DNA of 64,000 bases from Deinococcus deserti VCD115 (GTDB lineage: Bacteria; Deinococcota; Deinococci; Deinococcales; Deinococcaceae): assembly GCF_000020685.1 (NCBI RefSeq), contig NC_012526.1, positions 1,466,001 through 1,530,000 of the forward strand, written 5' to 3'. The stretch's first letter is position 1. Each line of letters begins with the position of its first letter. This document shows, piece after piece, positions 17,671-28,302 of the stretch. The notes under the pieces are model-generated. The model did no database searches. It had not been told where the DNA came from and saw nothing but the letters and a program-made list of their open reading frames with translations. A program made the position numbers and the translations under genes.

Positions 17671-18361
17671 GATTTTCTCCTGGAGGGGAATGAAGTGCTG
17701 AGGAAAGATGGGACGAATGTAGGGCCCGGATAGAACTCGCTATGCGGCGCAGGTGGGCACGCATGGCCAGTTCGGCGCCGGGTCCATCGCGTTGGCGCAG
17801 GGCTCGTTCGATGACGCGGTGCTCCTCATGGCTGAGTTTCAGGTGAGCTTCACTGCCCAGGAGCCAGGGACCTGCCAGACACATTTCGCGCGAAAGCAGT
17901 TCTGCATGCCGGGCAAGCCTGGCGTTTCCGCTGGACTGCACGATGATCAGGTGAAAGCGGCTGTCCAGGGTCCGGAACTGCCGGGCGTCGCGCAGGGCCG
18001 CCGCCCCCTGGGCATCGAGAACGCCACGCAGGGCAGTCAGCTCGGTGGCGCTCATTCGGTCAGCCGCCAGCGCAGCGGCCAGCGAATCGGTGGCGGCACG
18101 CAGTTCATACAGCTCCAGCACGTCGGACAGGCAAAGTTGAGCGACCTCCACACCACGGCGTGAATGCTCGACCGCCAGACCTTCACCAACCAGCAGCAGA
18201 ATCGCCTCACGCACAGGAGAGCGCGATACCTCTAACTGCCTTGCCAGTTCCGGCACGCTGAGGCGCGTACCGGGCGCCAGATCACCAGCCAGAATGGCCT
18301 GACGCAATCGGTCCCGGACCACATCCACCACACGGGCGCTGGCCACCGGCTGAAACACCAC
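17663..18361 (-). CDS. GntR family regulator with FCD domain
   Basis: This regulator has about 232 residues. The winged helix-turn-helix lies at the N-terminus (LRQAILAGDLAPGTRLSVPELARQLEVSRSPVREAILLL). A helical FCD effector domain follows, with the metal-site pattern Asp in DSRFHLIIV, then the histidines of REMCLAG...EEHRVIERAL and MRAHLRRI. FCD regulators usually sense small carboxylates or amino acids, so it likely controls this importer by substrate. GTG 18361 is chosen because AGGAGG lies 5 nt upstream (GTG 18358 is also possible). The ORF extension to 18367 would overlap the ribosome-binding site. Confidence 0.9.
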   Translation of the reverse strand: MVFQPVASARVVDVVRDRLRQAILAGDLAPGTRLSVPELARQLEVSRSPVREAILLLVGEGLAVEHSRRGVEVAQLCLSDVLELYELRAATDSLAAALAADRMSATELTALRGVLDAQGAAALRDARQFRTLDSRFHLIIVQSSGNARLARHAELLSREMCLAGPWLLGSEAHLKLSHEEHRVIERALRQRDGPGAELAMRAHLRRIASSIRALHSSHLSSALHSPPGENHA

Positions 18362-18371
18362 GTGCACCTCC

Positions 18372-18405
18372 TTTCATTTGCCAGGACTATTGCCAGGAAA
18401 TGAAA
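18372..18405. promoter_or_regulatory. Candidate GntR operator (inverted plus direct repeats)
   Basis: Just upstream of the GntR start an 8-bp inverted repeat TTTCATTT (18372-18379) and AAATGAAA (18398-18405) encloses a direct repeat TTGCCAGGA at 18378-18386 and 18390-18398 (12-bp period). The position overlaps the ribosome-binding site and promoter region, as expected for an autoregulated repressor. Confidence 0.5.
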
Positions 18406-18542
18406 TTACTCAGCAGAATTTGGAACACGTAAAGTATTACATGTAAACGACTGCAGCACAAGAACCGTCATATAGCCTGGACTGACGCTTGACCTGAGCA
18501 GGATTGAACATGCAGACTTCTGAAAATTCACAGGCAACGCTT

Positions 18543-18600
18543 GCCGTCCCGGCACGACCTCCCGCACAGAGACGGGTGAGTTGTACCGGGACGGCTCTTT
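18543..18600 (+). promoter_or_regulatory. Structured leader hairpin before the GH13 gene
   Basis: A 10-bp perfect stem, GCCGTCCCGG (18543-18552) with CCGGGACGGC (18586-18595), encloses an inner CCCG/CGGG hairpin. It is followed by TCTTTT and then directly by the GGAGG of the downstream gene. It is terminator-like and sits in the 5' untranslated region, so it could be an attenuator or an upstream transcript's terminator. Confidence 0.45.
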
Positions 18601-18612
18601 TGGAGGATGGAC

Positions 18613-20439
18613 ATGCTTTTTCAAGGTTTCGAGGCACAGCACGATCACACCCCGGCATATACCGAGCAGCTGGGTGCAGCGCTGGGCCAGACAGTACGTG
18701 TCCGGATGCGGACCACACTGCCGGTCACGGATGTGGCCCTTAAAGTGGTTCAGGTCGGAGAAATCGAGACCCTGCCGGCACAGGAGATCACCGGTCCCGC
18801 CGGATTTTCCGGTGAAGGACGCTGGTTCGAGGCCCATCTGCCGCTTCATGATCAGCGGGTGCGTTATGCCTGGCAGCTCAATCTGACTGACGACCACCTG
18901 AACCTGACAGCACTGGGACTACACCGCAGCCGCCGGGGATTTCGCAGCTGGTTCCAGTACCTCGCGGGGCACGTGGCGCCCGAATGGGCCTGGCGCAGCG
19001 TCTTCTACCAGATTTTTCCAGACCGTTTCCGCAATGGTGACCCCACCAACGACGTACAGACCGGTGAATACATCTATGAGGGCCGGCCGGTAGAACATGT
19101 CGCCTGGGACCATCCGGTTGACGCTCATGGCGATATTCACGGGCACTATGGCGGTGACCTCAATGGGGTGACGCAGGCCCTGCCCTATCTGAAGGACCTG
19201 GGCATTACGGGATTGTGGCTGACGCCCATTTTCGAGTCTCCCAGCAACCACAGGTATGACATCACCGATTACCGGCGCGTCGATCCCCACCTGGGCGGCG
19301 AAGACGCCTGGGATGAACTGGTGCAGGAGGCCGACCAGGCAGGAATCCGTATCGTGCTTGACGGCGTCTTTAACCACATGGGCAACGAAAATGCCCTGTT
19401 CCGCGCCGCGCTGGAAAGCGAGGACGCCCCGGAGCGCTCGCTGTTCACGTGGCGCGACGAGCCCGGCAAGCCTCCTTACCATTCATTTTTTGACGTCCCC
19501 ACGCTGCCCAAGATCGATTACCGCAACGAAAGCGCCGTGGAGGAGTTCTTCAGTGGAGAAAGCAGCGTCGTGCGCCACTGGCTCCGGCAGGGCGCAGCTG
19601 GCTGGCGCCTGGACGTCGCACACATGATCGGCGCTGGAGGCACCGACACCGACAATCTGCCCCTGCACCGGGCGCTGAAGACCGCCGCGCGTCAGGAACG
19701 CCCGGATGCCTATGTGTTCGGCGAACGCTTCTACGACCCGGAGCACGCCCTGGACGGCCAGGGTGAAGACGGCACCATGAACTACCACGGCTTCGGGCTG
19801 CCGGTCATGCAGTGGCTTGCTGGCGCCACCTATTTCCAGGAACCGAGCCGGATCAGCGGCCCGGAAGTCGCCGAAATCATGTGGGACGCCTATCACGCAC
19901 TGGCTCCTGAGGTTGCGCTCAGCATGTTCAACCTGCTGGAATCGCACGATATCGGCCGGGCACTCTATCGCCTGGGCAACGACCGCACGCGCTTCCTGTC
20001 CGCCTTTACGCTGCTGGTCGCCTACCCGGGCGTGCCCTGCACGTACTACGGCACCGAGATCGGACTGTCGCAGAGCCGCCCCGGAAATATGCCCTGGTGC
20101 CGCGAACCGATGCCCTGGGACGAAAGTCAGTGGGATCTGGAGCTGCATTCCAGGGTCAAGGCCCTGATTGCTGTGCGGCGACAGACTGCGGCGCTGCACA
20201 GTGGCAACCTGCGTTTCCTGCACGCTGAGCCGGACGCCCTGGCCTTCCTGCGCGAAATTACGGGAGCCGACGGGCAGACTTCACGTGTGATCGCCCTAGC
20301 CAGCCGGCGCACAGATGCCCACGAAGTGAGCCTGACCCTGCCTGCTGGCGAGTGGCGCGACGCGCTGACCGGCGAGGCCATGGCCGGCGGCGCGGCTATC
20401 CTCAATGCCACAGGCGGCCGGCTCCTCCTGCAGCACTAA
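18613..20439 (+). CDS. GH13 glycoside hydrolase (neopullulanase / maltodextrin glucosidase type)
   Basis: A 608-residue alpha-amylase-family enzyme without a signal peptide, so it acts on maltodextrins in the cytoplasm. An N-terminal beta-domain of about 120 residues (CBM34-like in position) comes first, then the catalytic barrel with all four conserved regions: DGVFNH, GWRLDVAH with nucleophile Asp334, VFGERF with acid/base Glu371, and LESHD with Asp446. MPWCREPMPWDESQWD is typical of the neopullulanase and cyclomaltodextrinase subfamily. ATG 18613 is chosen because GGAGG lies seven bases upstream; ATG 18607 is too close. It stands alone and its exact substrate is uncertain. Confidence 0.9.
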   Translation: MLFQGFEAQHDHTPAYTEQLGAALGQTVRVRMRTTLPVTDVALKVVQVGEIETLPAQEITGPAGFSGEGRWFEAHLPLHDQRVRYAWQLNLTDDHLNLTALGLHRSRRGFRSWFQYLAGHVAPEWAWRSVFYQIFPDRFRNGDPTNDVQTGEYIYEGRPVEHVAWDHPVDAHGDIHGHYGGDLNGVTQALPYLKDLGITGLWLTPIFESPSNHRYDITDYRRVDPHLGGEDAWDELVQEADQAGIRIVLDGVFNHMGNENALFRAALESEDAPERSLFTWRDEPGKPPYHSFFDVPTLPKIDYRNESAVEEFFSGESSVVRHWLRQGAAGWRLDVAHMIGAGGTDTDNLPLHRALKTAARQERPDAYVFGERFYDPEHALDGQGEDGTMNYHGFGLPVMQWLAGATYFQEPSRISGPEVAEIMWDAYHALAPEVALSMFNLLESHDIGRALYRLGNDRTRFLSAFTLLVAYPGVPCTYYGTEIGLSQSRPGNMPWCREPMPWDESQWDLELHSRVKALIAVRRQTAALHSGNLRFLHAEPDALAFLREITGADGQTSRVIALASRRTDAHEVSLTLPAGEWRDALTGEAMAGGAAILNATGGRLLLQH

Positions 20440-20476
20440 CGGCGCAGCAGGCACCAAGACGAGCAGCCATAGCAAC

Positions 20477-20510
20477 AAAGGCACGTGACTTCACCTGGTC
20501 ACGTGCCTTT
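20477..20510. terminator. Terminator after the GH13 gene
   Basis: A 13-bp perfect stem (AAAGGCACGTGAC 20477-20489 with GTCACGTGCCTTT 20498-20510) lies 38 bp after the GH13 stop. It also contains the last codons of a possible minus-strand small ORF, so it may serve both strands. Confidence 0.8.
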
Positions 20511-20744
20511 GCTGTAGTTGACGTACATGACCCAGTAAGTCTGGCGCGTCAGCACCTGATACCTGGGGTGAAAGCAGGCCACGGAACTCTCCCGTCGGTC
20601 GGGGACAGGACGACGCCAGCTGCCATTCCTGGCGGCCAGCCGGCGGTGTCCTGGTAACGCCAGTCGGTTCACACATGAAATGCGCCGACTCATCCACTTC
20701 GGCCACCGCCGACCGTCTTGTTCATCACCTGTGTGGCGCATCAT
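20499..20744 (-). CDS. Possible small ORF, unknown
   Basis: This 81-codon frame ends inside the terminator hairpin, an arrangement seen where genes run straight into their terminator. Its last 26 codons (FHPRYQVLTRQTYWVMYVNYSKGT) use Deinococcus-like codons and look like real protein. The first half is Arg-rich and looks like out-of-frame sequence. An overlapping frame (20491-20706) instead looks more protein-like in that half, so this may be a frameshifted remnant. No family recognised. Apart from this candidate I see no gene in 20442-20780. Confidence 0.25.
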   Translation of the reverse strand: MMRHTGDEQDGRRWPKWMSRRISCVNRLALPGHRRLAARNGSWRRPVPDRRESSVACFHPRYQVLTRQTYWVMYVNYSKGT

Positions 20745-20780
20745 TCACACCCTGCAGGAATTCCACTAGACTTGTGTCAC

Positions 20781-21164
20781 ATGTCACATGCATCGGACTC
20801 GGCGTTGTACGCGCAGTGGGTAGAGTTACTGAGTTGGCTTCAGGAGGAGGCAGCCGCACGCGGTCTGAGCTTCGAGAAGGTCGCCGACTTCCCCGACTAC
20901 ATCTACCGCATGGAGCGGCCCTATGAGTTGCCGACGACCGTAATGAGCGTCAGCCTGAGCGCAGGCGGTCAGCCTCAGATCGTGGCAGCAGTCAGCCCGC
21001 GTCACGCAGACCTCAAGGCCGTCAGCCTGCGCGTGATGGGAGCCAGCAAACACTGGCACCTACATGCGGGGGATGGCGTTCTGCTGGAAGGCAAGCGGCC
21101 ATTTACCCGTGCTCGGCTCCAGACCTTGCTTGACAGTGCCATGCGGGGCGTACAGGCCGTCTAA
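20781..21164 (+). CDS. Conserved-looking small protein, unknown
   Basis: A 127-residue soluble protein beginning MSHASDSALYAQWVELLSWL. It has a helical N-terminus, a middle part of beta strands (TVMSVSLSAGGQPQIVAAVSP) and a final helix (RARLQTLLDSAMRGV). The ATG at 20781 lies 8 nt after TAGACT, fitting a leaderless start. In-frame codons upstream (to 20718) are unlikely to be translated. No family recognised and no neighbouring operon partner. Confidence 0.7.
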   Translation: MSHASDSALYAQWVELLSWLQEEAAARGLSFEKVADFPDYIYRMERPYELPTTVMSVSLSAGGQPQIVAAVSPRHADLKAVSLRVMGASKHWHLHAGDGVLLEGKRPFTRARLQTLLDSAMRGVQAV

Positions 21165-21484
21165 CAGCGAGTAATTTAAGCGCGCGTTGACATCTCTTCG
21201 TGATGGTATAAGTTTGGCTTTCAAACTTTTCAATAGGATTTACTTCCGCGCAGCGAACTCTTAGAGCGCTTGTATCCAGCAAGACGGCGCAAAACGCACG
21301 CAGCAAAGCCCCAACTTGTCGGATCACGTCCGATTGAAGGGCCAATCTTCTGGCACGAATTGCGCCTCAGTACAATCGGCCCCTGAGGTAGCAGGTCGTC
21401 GCGCACCTGGACATGGATAGCATCGCCGAACCGGCGCACCAGAAACGAGGCCACCTATGGGTGGCCTCGTTATTATCTGCCTAA
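21165..21484. other. Intergenic stretch with two hairpins, no gene recognised
   Basis: A 7-bp stem AAGTTTG/CAAACTT followed by TT at 21210-21230 could end the upstream gene. TTGACA at 21187 and TATAAG at 21207 are promoter-like but only 14 bp apart. Short frames exist on both strands (for example 21230-21454 minus), but none resembles a known family. The plus-strand frame reading LLERLYPARRRKTH could be a decayed coding remnant. Confidence 0.4.
21446..21475 (-). terminator. Hairpin terminator beside the lipoprotein gene
   Basis: A 10-bp perfect stem CGAGGCCACC (21446-21455) with GGTGGCCTCG (21460-21469) and loop TATG lies 15 bp past the lipoprotein stop codon on the minus strand. On the plus strand it is followed by TTATTAT, so it may act in both directions. 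Confidence 0.7.
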
Positions 21485-22045
21485 TTATTTGCCGCTTTTA
21501 CTCTGATTGATCTGCAGGTAATCGACAACAGCATTGCGGTCCTGCTTTGTCGCTTCGTTATATAGATCGTTTACGAAAGTCAAGGTTATGGTCCCACCAG
21601 GACTCAATTGCATGCGCCCAAACGACCGCTTTTCGTATTGCGTGTTGTCCAGAGTCACAATGCGATCGGGTCCGTCCACGCTGCTCAGTGATACTTGTGG
21701 GGGTCCCATGTATTGCTCGCCGCGTCCTACTATCGAAACAGTATATTCCTGGGCTTTCAAGTTATTGGGAAGCTTGAACGTAACTGTCTGGTGAGTGCTC
21801 AGCAAGATTACGGCGCTCCCACCGCTGGCCCCAGGATCCATAATGACCTGACTCCCTTCAAATGGCCGGGGCTGCCCTACCTGCTGCGGTGTGACTGCCA
21901 CCATTAGCTCAGCCTGTGTAGCCTCCAGCTGAAGATCCTCGCTGGCCGGCGTGACTGCGGGAGATCCACAACCAGCCAATACTAGAGCGGTCAACAGGCC
22001 GAGAAGGGTATGGGGAACGCGGGCGGTCCTGCGAGGGTTTGTCAT
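21485..22045 (-). CDS. Lipoprotein with a carbohydrate-binding-module-like domain
   Basis: A 186-residue precursor. The signal peptide MTNPRRTARVPHTLLGLLTALVL is followed by the lipobox LAGC, so it is probably an anchored lipoprotein. The C-terminal 100 residues run YTVSIVGRGEQYMGPPQVSL to LTFVNDLYNEATKQDRNAVVDYLQI. The final motif FxNDxYxxxxxDRNxxVDY is that of calcium-dependent xylan-binding modules of the CBM36/CBM60 type. No catalytic domain is attached. AAAGGAG nine bases before ATG 22045 fixes the start, which is shorter than the frame opening at 22084. A ligand in cell-surface or environmental polysaccharide is an inference. Confidence 0.7.
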   Translation of the reverse strand: MTNPRRTARVPHTLLGLLTALVLAGCGSPAVTPASEDLQLEATQAELMVAVTPQQVGQPRPFEGSQVIMDPGASGGSAVILLSTHQTVTFKLPNNLKAQEYTVSIVGRGEQYMGPPQVSLSSVDGPDRIVTLDNTQYEKRSFGRMQLSPGGTITLTFVNDLYNEATKQDRNAVVDYLQINQSKSGK

Positions 22046-22068
22046 GCCAAGCTCCTTTGAAAACACAG

Positions 22069-22263
22069 TCAGCCGCCCAGACAACCCGTGCCGTAGACGC
22101 TGTCAGGTGCAGTGTGTTCCAGGTTTTCGTTGGCACCAGTATGCATGTTGTACTGAACCTCGTTCAGCCCATAGGCGCTGCACAGCAGTCGTTCATCTTT
22201 CAAATACTCATCGCAGCTATTGGGGACGCATATCGAATAACCCGCGCCCAGCAGCCTATCCAT
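22069..22263 (-). CDS. Possible small Cys-containing protein or gene fragment
   Basis: This 64-codon frame lies 23 bp upstream of the lipoprotein gene on the same strand. Codon choice (CTG, GGC, GAG, AAC, GAC preferred) is that of a real gene, and the product has four cysteines (SICVPNSC, LLCSAYG, GTGCLGG) that could form disulfides in an exported domain. It begins directly after an in-frame TAG with no ribosome-binding site or signal peptide, so it may be the 3' end of a broken gene. No family recognised. Confidence 0.35.
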   Translation of the reverse strand: MDRLLGAGYSICVPNSCDEYLKDERLLCSAYGLNEVQYNMHTGANENLEHTAPDSVYGTGCLGG

Positions 22264-22537
22264 CTAAATGAGGACTATTACGCTGGCTTGTATACAGTGA
22301 CTGTCGCTAACTACCCCGGCCGCCCAAGGTGACCAATCAGTGCGACTCGAACAACTACGCAGCTTCCAGCCCCAGGCGCGCCAAATTCCAGAATGATGGC
22401 CGCTGGAGTTCAGGTTTGACGTCCTCAAATTTTCGGAGCAGGCATCTTCACCGCACCACGAGAGTCAAACAAGTTCCGAGGACCAAGAAAAATTACGTGC
22501 CAGCGCCAAGACCCAAACCTCATGCCCCGGGCAACCG
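22264..22537. other. Intergenic region without a recognisable gene
   Basis: Only short frames occur here and none has convincing codon use. The base composition is less GC-rich than the neighbouring genes. No repeat, tRNA or strong hairpin is visible. Confidence 0.4.
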
Positions 22538-22996
22538 CTAGAACACGTGAAAAGACAGCCAGCCTACGACGATGCCCAGCAAAGACCCGACCAGCACTTC
22601 CAGATACGTGTGCCCCATCAGTACCCGGAGTGGCAAAGGAGCAAATCCCTCGCGCACGACGGCCCGCAGTTCTCCTACAAGTTCGTTGAGAAGCCGGGCC
22701 TGCTGACCACTACTGTGGCGCACCCCCGTGGCGTCGTACATCACGATCAGCGCAAATCCAGCCGATACAGCGAAGAGTGGACTTCCGAAGCCCTGAGTCA
22801 GGCCCACTCCCGTGGCCAGCGCTGTCACCATAGCGCTGTGGCTGCTCGGCATGCCGCCGGTTTCCATAAAAGCGCCGGGGCGCCAGCGCCGCTCCAGGAG
22901 CAGAATCAGAAGCACTTTGATCACCTGGGCGCCGGTCGAGGCCAGCACTGCGGTCCACAACCACGGATTCCCGAAAAGTTCTTGCAGGACGTTCAC
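22538..22996 (-). CDS. Divergent PAP2 / DUF212 family membrane protein
   Basis: A 152-residue membrane protein with about four to five hydrophobic segments. The family signature METGGMPSSHSAMVTALATGVG is present; it is related to the acid phosphatase/vanadium haloperoxidase motif GMPSSHS but lacks the other PAP2 motifs, as in Bacillus YuiD. It ends with MGHTYLEVLVGSLLGIVVGW. The start is GTG 22996, which overlaps the folD stop by 4 bp (GTGA). A longer frame up to 23230 runs inside folD and is not real. Its function in this family is not settled. Confidence 0.85.
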   Translation of the reverse strand: MNVLQELFGNPWLWTAVLASTGAQVIKVLLILLLERRWRPGAFMETGGMPSSHSAMVTALATGVGLTQGFGSPLFAVSAGFALIVMYDATGVRHSSGQQARLLNELVGELRAVVREGFAPLPLRVLMGHTYLEVLVGSLLGIVVGWLSFHVF

Positions 22997-23871
22997 ACTG
23001 CTCTCCAGTCTATCTGCCGTTCCGCCGCAATCACGGTATTCAGCATCAGCTGGGCCACGGTCAGGGGTCCCACGCCACCAGGCACAGGTGTCAGGGCTCC
23101 GGCGACATTTGCGACTTCTGGATGTACGTCCCCCGTCAGGTGAAGCTGATGACCGTCCCCTGGGATGCGGTGAATACCCACGTCCACCACGGCCGCTCCG
23201 GGCCGAACCATATCCGGAGTCATCAGCCACGGCTGCCCGGCGGCCACCACCAGCACGTCAGCTTCGCGAGTGACCGCCCCAAGGTCTGAGGTCTGTCGGT
23301 GGGCGACAGTCACTGTGGCATCAGCGCCCAGCAGCACGGCTGCCATGGGCCTTCCCACAATGTCACTGCGGCCAACAACCACGGCCCGCCTCCCGGCAAC
23401 CGGGATTTCGTAATGCCTCAGCAGGGCAAGCACACCCAAGGGCGTACAGGGAGCAAGCAGGGGGTGGTCAGAACCACCGCCTCCCGTCCATAGACGCCCC
23501 ACGTTCAGCGGATGAAACCCGTCCACATCCTTGCGCGGATCGACCGCTTCCTGAAGTAAAGCAACCGGCAGGTGAGCCGGGAGAGGCAGCTGAATCAGAA
23601 TGCCGTGAACGTCCCTGTCGGCATTCAAAGTGGCAATCAGCGCCAGCAGTTCCGGGAGCGTAACGGATTCAGGCAGTGCATGTACAGTACTGCGCAGGCC
23701 GGCTATGTCTGCGTGGCGCTGCTTGCCCCGCACATAGCTCAGGCTGGCCGGATCGGTGCCGGCACGAACCAGAACCAGGTGCGGGCGATCAGGCAGTTTC
23801 ACAGCGCGCTGCGAAGCCTGGGCCAGAATCGCCTGAGCGGCAGGCGCGCCCGCCAGAATGCGGGCCCCCAC
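22993..23871 (-). CDS. folD: Bifunctional methylenetetrahydrofolate dehydrogenase / cyclohydrolase
   Basis: FolD oxidises 5,10-methylene-THF with NADP and hydrolyses the product to 10-formyl-THF, feeding purine and formyl-Met synthesis. The 292 residues carry the catalytic Tyr-Lys pair in SYVRGKQRHADIAGL, the folate motif GILIQLPLPAHLP, the dinucleotide-binding VVVGRSDIVGRPMAAVLL and the C-terminal PGGVGPLTVAQL. The GTG start lies one base past the nusB stop, and the 3' end overlaps the DUF212 gene by 4 bp. This makes a tightly packed Asp23-nusB-folD-DUF212 operon. Confidence 0.96.
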   Translation of the reverse strand: MGARILAGAPAAQAILAQASQRAVKLPDRPHLVLVRAGTDPASLSYVRGKQRHADIAGLRSTVHALPESVTLPELLALIATLNADRDVHGILIQLPLPAHLPVALLQEAVDPRKDVDGFHPLNVGRLWTGGGGSDHPLLAPCTPLGVLALLRHYEIPVAGRRAVVVGRSDIVGRPMAAVLLGADATVTVAHRQTSDLGAVTREADVLVVAAGQPWLMTPDMVRPGAAVVDVGIHRIPGDGHQLHLTGDVHPEVANVAGALTPVPGGVGPLTVAQLMLNTVIAAERQIDWRAV

Positions 23872-23872
23872 G

Positions 23873-24355
23873 CTAATCCTGAGCGGTGTCTGCCTGCTCG
23901 TCAGCCTTGGCCACTCCGGCCGACTGCAAGCTGCGGCTCAGACCAGCCAGCACCCCGTTGACGAAGCGCCCGGAGTCATCTCCACCGAACTTACGTGCAA
24001 TGCGCACCGCACTTTCGATCACAGGGGGATGAGGCTCGGCCGTGTAGATTAGCTCGAAGGTCGCCAGACGCAGCACATTCAGGTCGGTTTGCGCCATCTG
24101 ATCGAAGCTCCAGCCACGGATGGTCCTGCGCAGCGTCGTATCAATATCGGCGCGGTGCTTCTCCAGACCACGGACCAGTTCGTTGGCAAACGTCAGGGCG
24201 TCGGCACTCAGCTGCGGAAACGTGTCGTCGCCTTCCCGCATGGCACCCTCGGCACGGGTGAACACGGTGTCCAGAGGCAGGTCACCCCGATCTGCCTCAA
24301 AAAGTACACGGAACACGAACTCGCGCGCGGCACGGCGCGTGCCGACTGGCTGCAC
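23873..24355 (-). CDS. nusB: Transcription antitermination factor NusB
   Basis: NusB binds boxA RNA with NusE (S10) in ribosomal RNA antitermination. The 160-residue all-helical protein starts [24 protein letters not shown] and has the conserved [28 protein letters not shown] core and [33 protein letters not shown] C-terminus (here [12 protein letters not shown]). GTG 24355 is chosen because GGGAG lies about six bases upstream. The frame extends to 24403 but that would run into the Asp23 gene. A short acidic extension follows the last helix ([10 protein letters not shown]). Confidence 0.93.
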   Translation of the reverse strand: MQPVGTRRAAREFVFRVLFEADRGDLPLDTVFTRAEGAMREGDDTFPQLSADALTFANELVRGLEKHRADIDTTLRRTIRGWSFDQMAQTDLNVLRLATFELIYTAEPHPPVIESAVRIARKFGGDDSGRFVNGVLAGLSRSLQSAGVAKADEQADTAQD

Positions 24356-24375
24356 TGCTTTCTCCCGGCGGCGTG

Positions 24376-24726
24376 TCAAGCGGCACTTCCCTTCGGCAGG
24401 CACACACCCTGTACGGTGATATTCACGGCCCGGACCTTAAGACCGGTCATCAGTTCGATGTTCTCGCATACAGCGCGCTGTGCCTGCTGGGACACAGCCA
24501 CCAGATTGCGTCCATAGTCCACGTTGAGGCCGACATCGACCGTTACGTCGTTCCCTTCACGGGTCACTTTCAGGGCGCGGGGTTTGCGGGCGCCCTGCTG
24601 GTTGCGCAGAACTTCTCCGACCTTGATCGGTGCGCTGGAGATCTCTGTGCCTTCAATGCCCTCAAGGGTGGTGGCGGCAATGTCCAACAGGACACTCTTG
24701 CTGATTTCGACTTCACTGGTGCTCAT
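24376..24726 (-). CDS. Asp23/Gls24 family envelope stress response protein
   Basis: A 116-residue protein of the Asp23/YloU family: [29 protein letters not shown], then a central [16 protein letters not shown] strand region ([38 protein letters not shown]). Such proteins form membrane-proximal filaments or affect envelope homeostasis in Gram-positives. The yloU-nusB-folD gene order seen in Firmicutes is kept here, which supports the assignment. First gene of the operon. Confidence 0.9.
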   Translation of the reverse strand: MSTSEVEISKSVLLDIAATTLEGIEGTEISSAPIKVGEVLRNQQGARKPRALKVTREGNDVTVDVGLNVDYGRNLVAVSQQAQRAVCENIELMTGLKVRAVNITVQGVCLPKGSAA

Positions 24727-24777
24727 GGTGTGGTGCCTCCGGGCGCAGCGGGAATAGGCTGCGCGGTTCTTCTCAGT

Positions 24778-26850
<2,073 letters not shown>

Positions 26851-26953
26851 TCACTGGCCCCTCGTTCGTGCCTCAGCGGAACTTTGAGGTGATCCCCTCT
26901 GTCCCTTTATTTCCCTGTCAGCGCGCTGTCAGGCCGGCATGATATTTATCTAG

Positions 26954-26988
26954 TCTGTACAACACACTCATTTCGTATACTCTGTACA
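26954..26988 (+). promoter_or_regulatory. Promoter and paired TCTGTACA boxes before the BMP gene
   Basis: TATACT (26976-26981) is a -10-like box about 36 bp before the ATG. It is flanked by two identical octamers TCTGTACA at 26954-26961 and 26981-26988, with a 27-bp period. Each contains the palindrome TGTACA. They are placed so that a bound regulator would cover the -35 and the transcription start. Confidence 0.45.
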
Positions 26989-27017
26989 CGATTTTCCCTC
27001 AACTCTTAAGGAGCACC

Positions 27018-28106
<1,089 letters not shown>

Positions 28107-28124
28107 GATCGAGTCTTTTCAGCT

Positions 28125-28155
28125 GGAGCGCTCCTGAACTGGAGCGCTCCTTTTT
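28125..28155 (+). terminator. Terminator of the BMP gene
   Basis: Two copies of the self-complementary decamer GGAGCGCTCC (28125-28134 and 28141-28150) form a 10-bp stem with loop TGAACT, followed by five T. It starts 18 bp after the stop codon. Confidence 0.88.
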
Positions 28156-28258
28156 CATGGTGTTCTCCCGCATAGGTGGACTGAGTGCTTCTTCTGTACG
28201 TTGCCGGGGCCTGGGGACACGTGCCTCGCCGCTGTCCCTGCACAGAAACTGCACAGAA

Positions 28259-28289
28259 AAAGGAGCCGTGCATTCATGCCGGCTCCTTT
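28259..28289 (-). terminator. Terminator of the PrcB-domain lipoprotein gene
   Basis: A 10-bp stem AAAGGAGCCG (28259-28268) with CGGCTCCTTT (28280-28289) lies 14 bp past the stop codon of the minus-strand gene. On that strand it is followed by further T residues. Confidence 0.82.
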
Positions 28290-28302
28290 GCAGGTCTGAT
28301 GC

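Noticed and set aside
22997..23230. Longer start of the DUF212 gene inside folD
   Set aside because: The extension is Arg/Ser-rich low-quality sequence overlapping folD; GTG 22996 overlapping the folD stop explains the gene.
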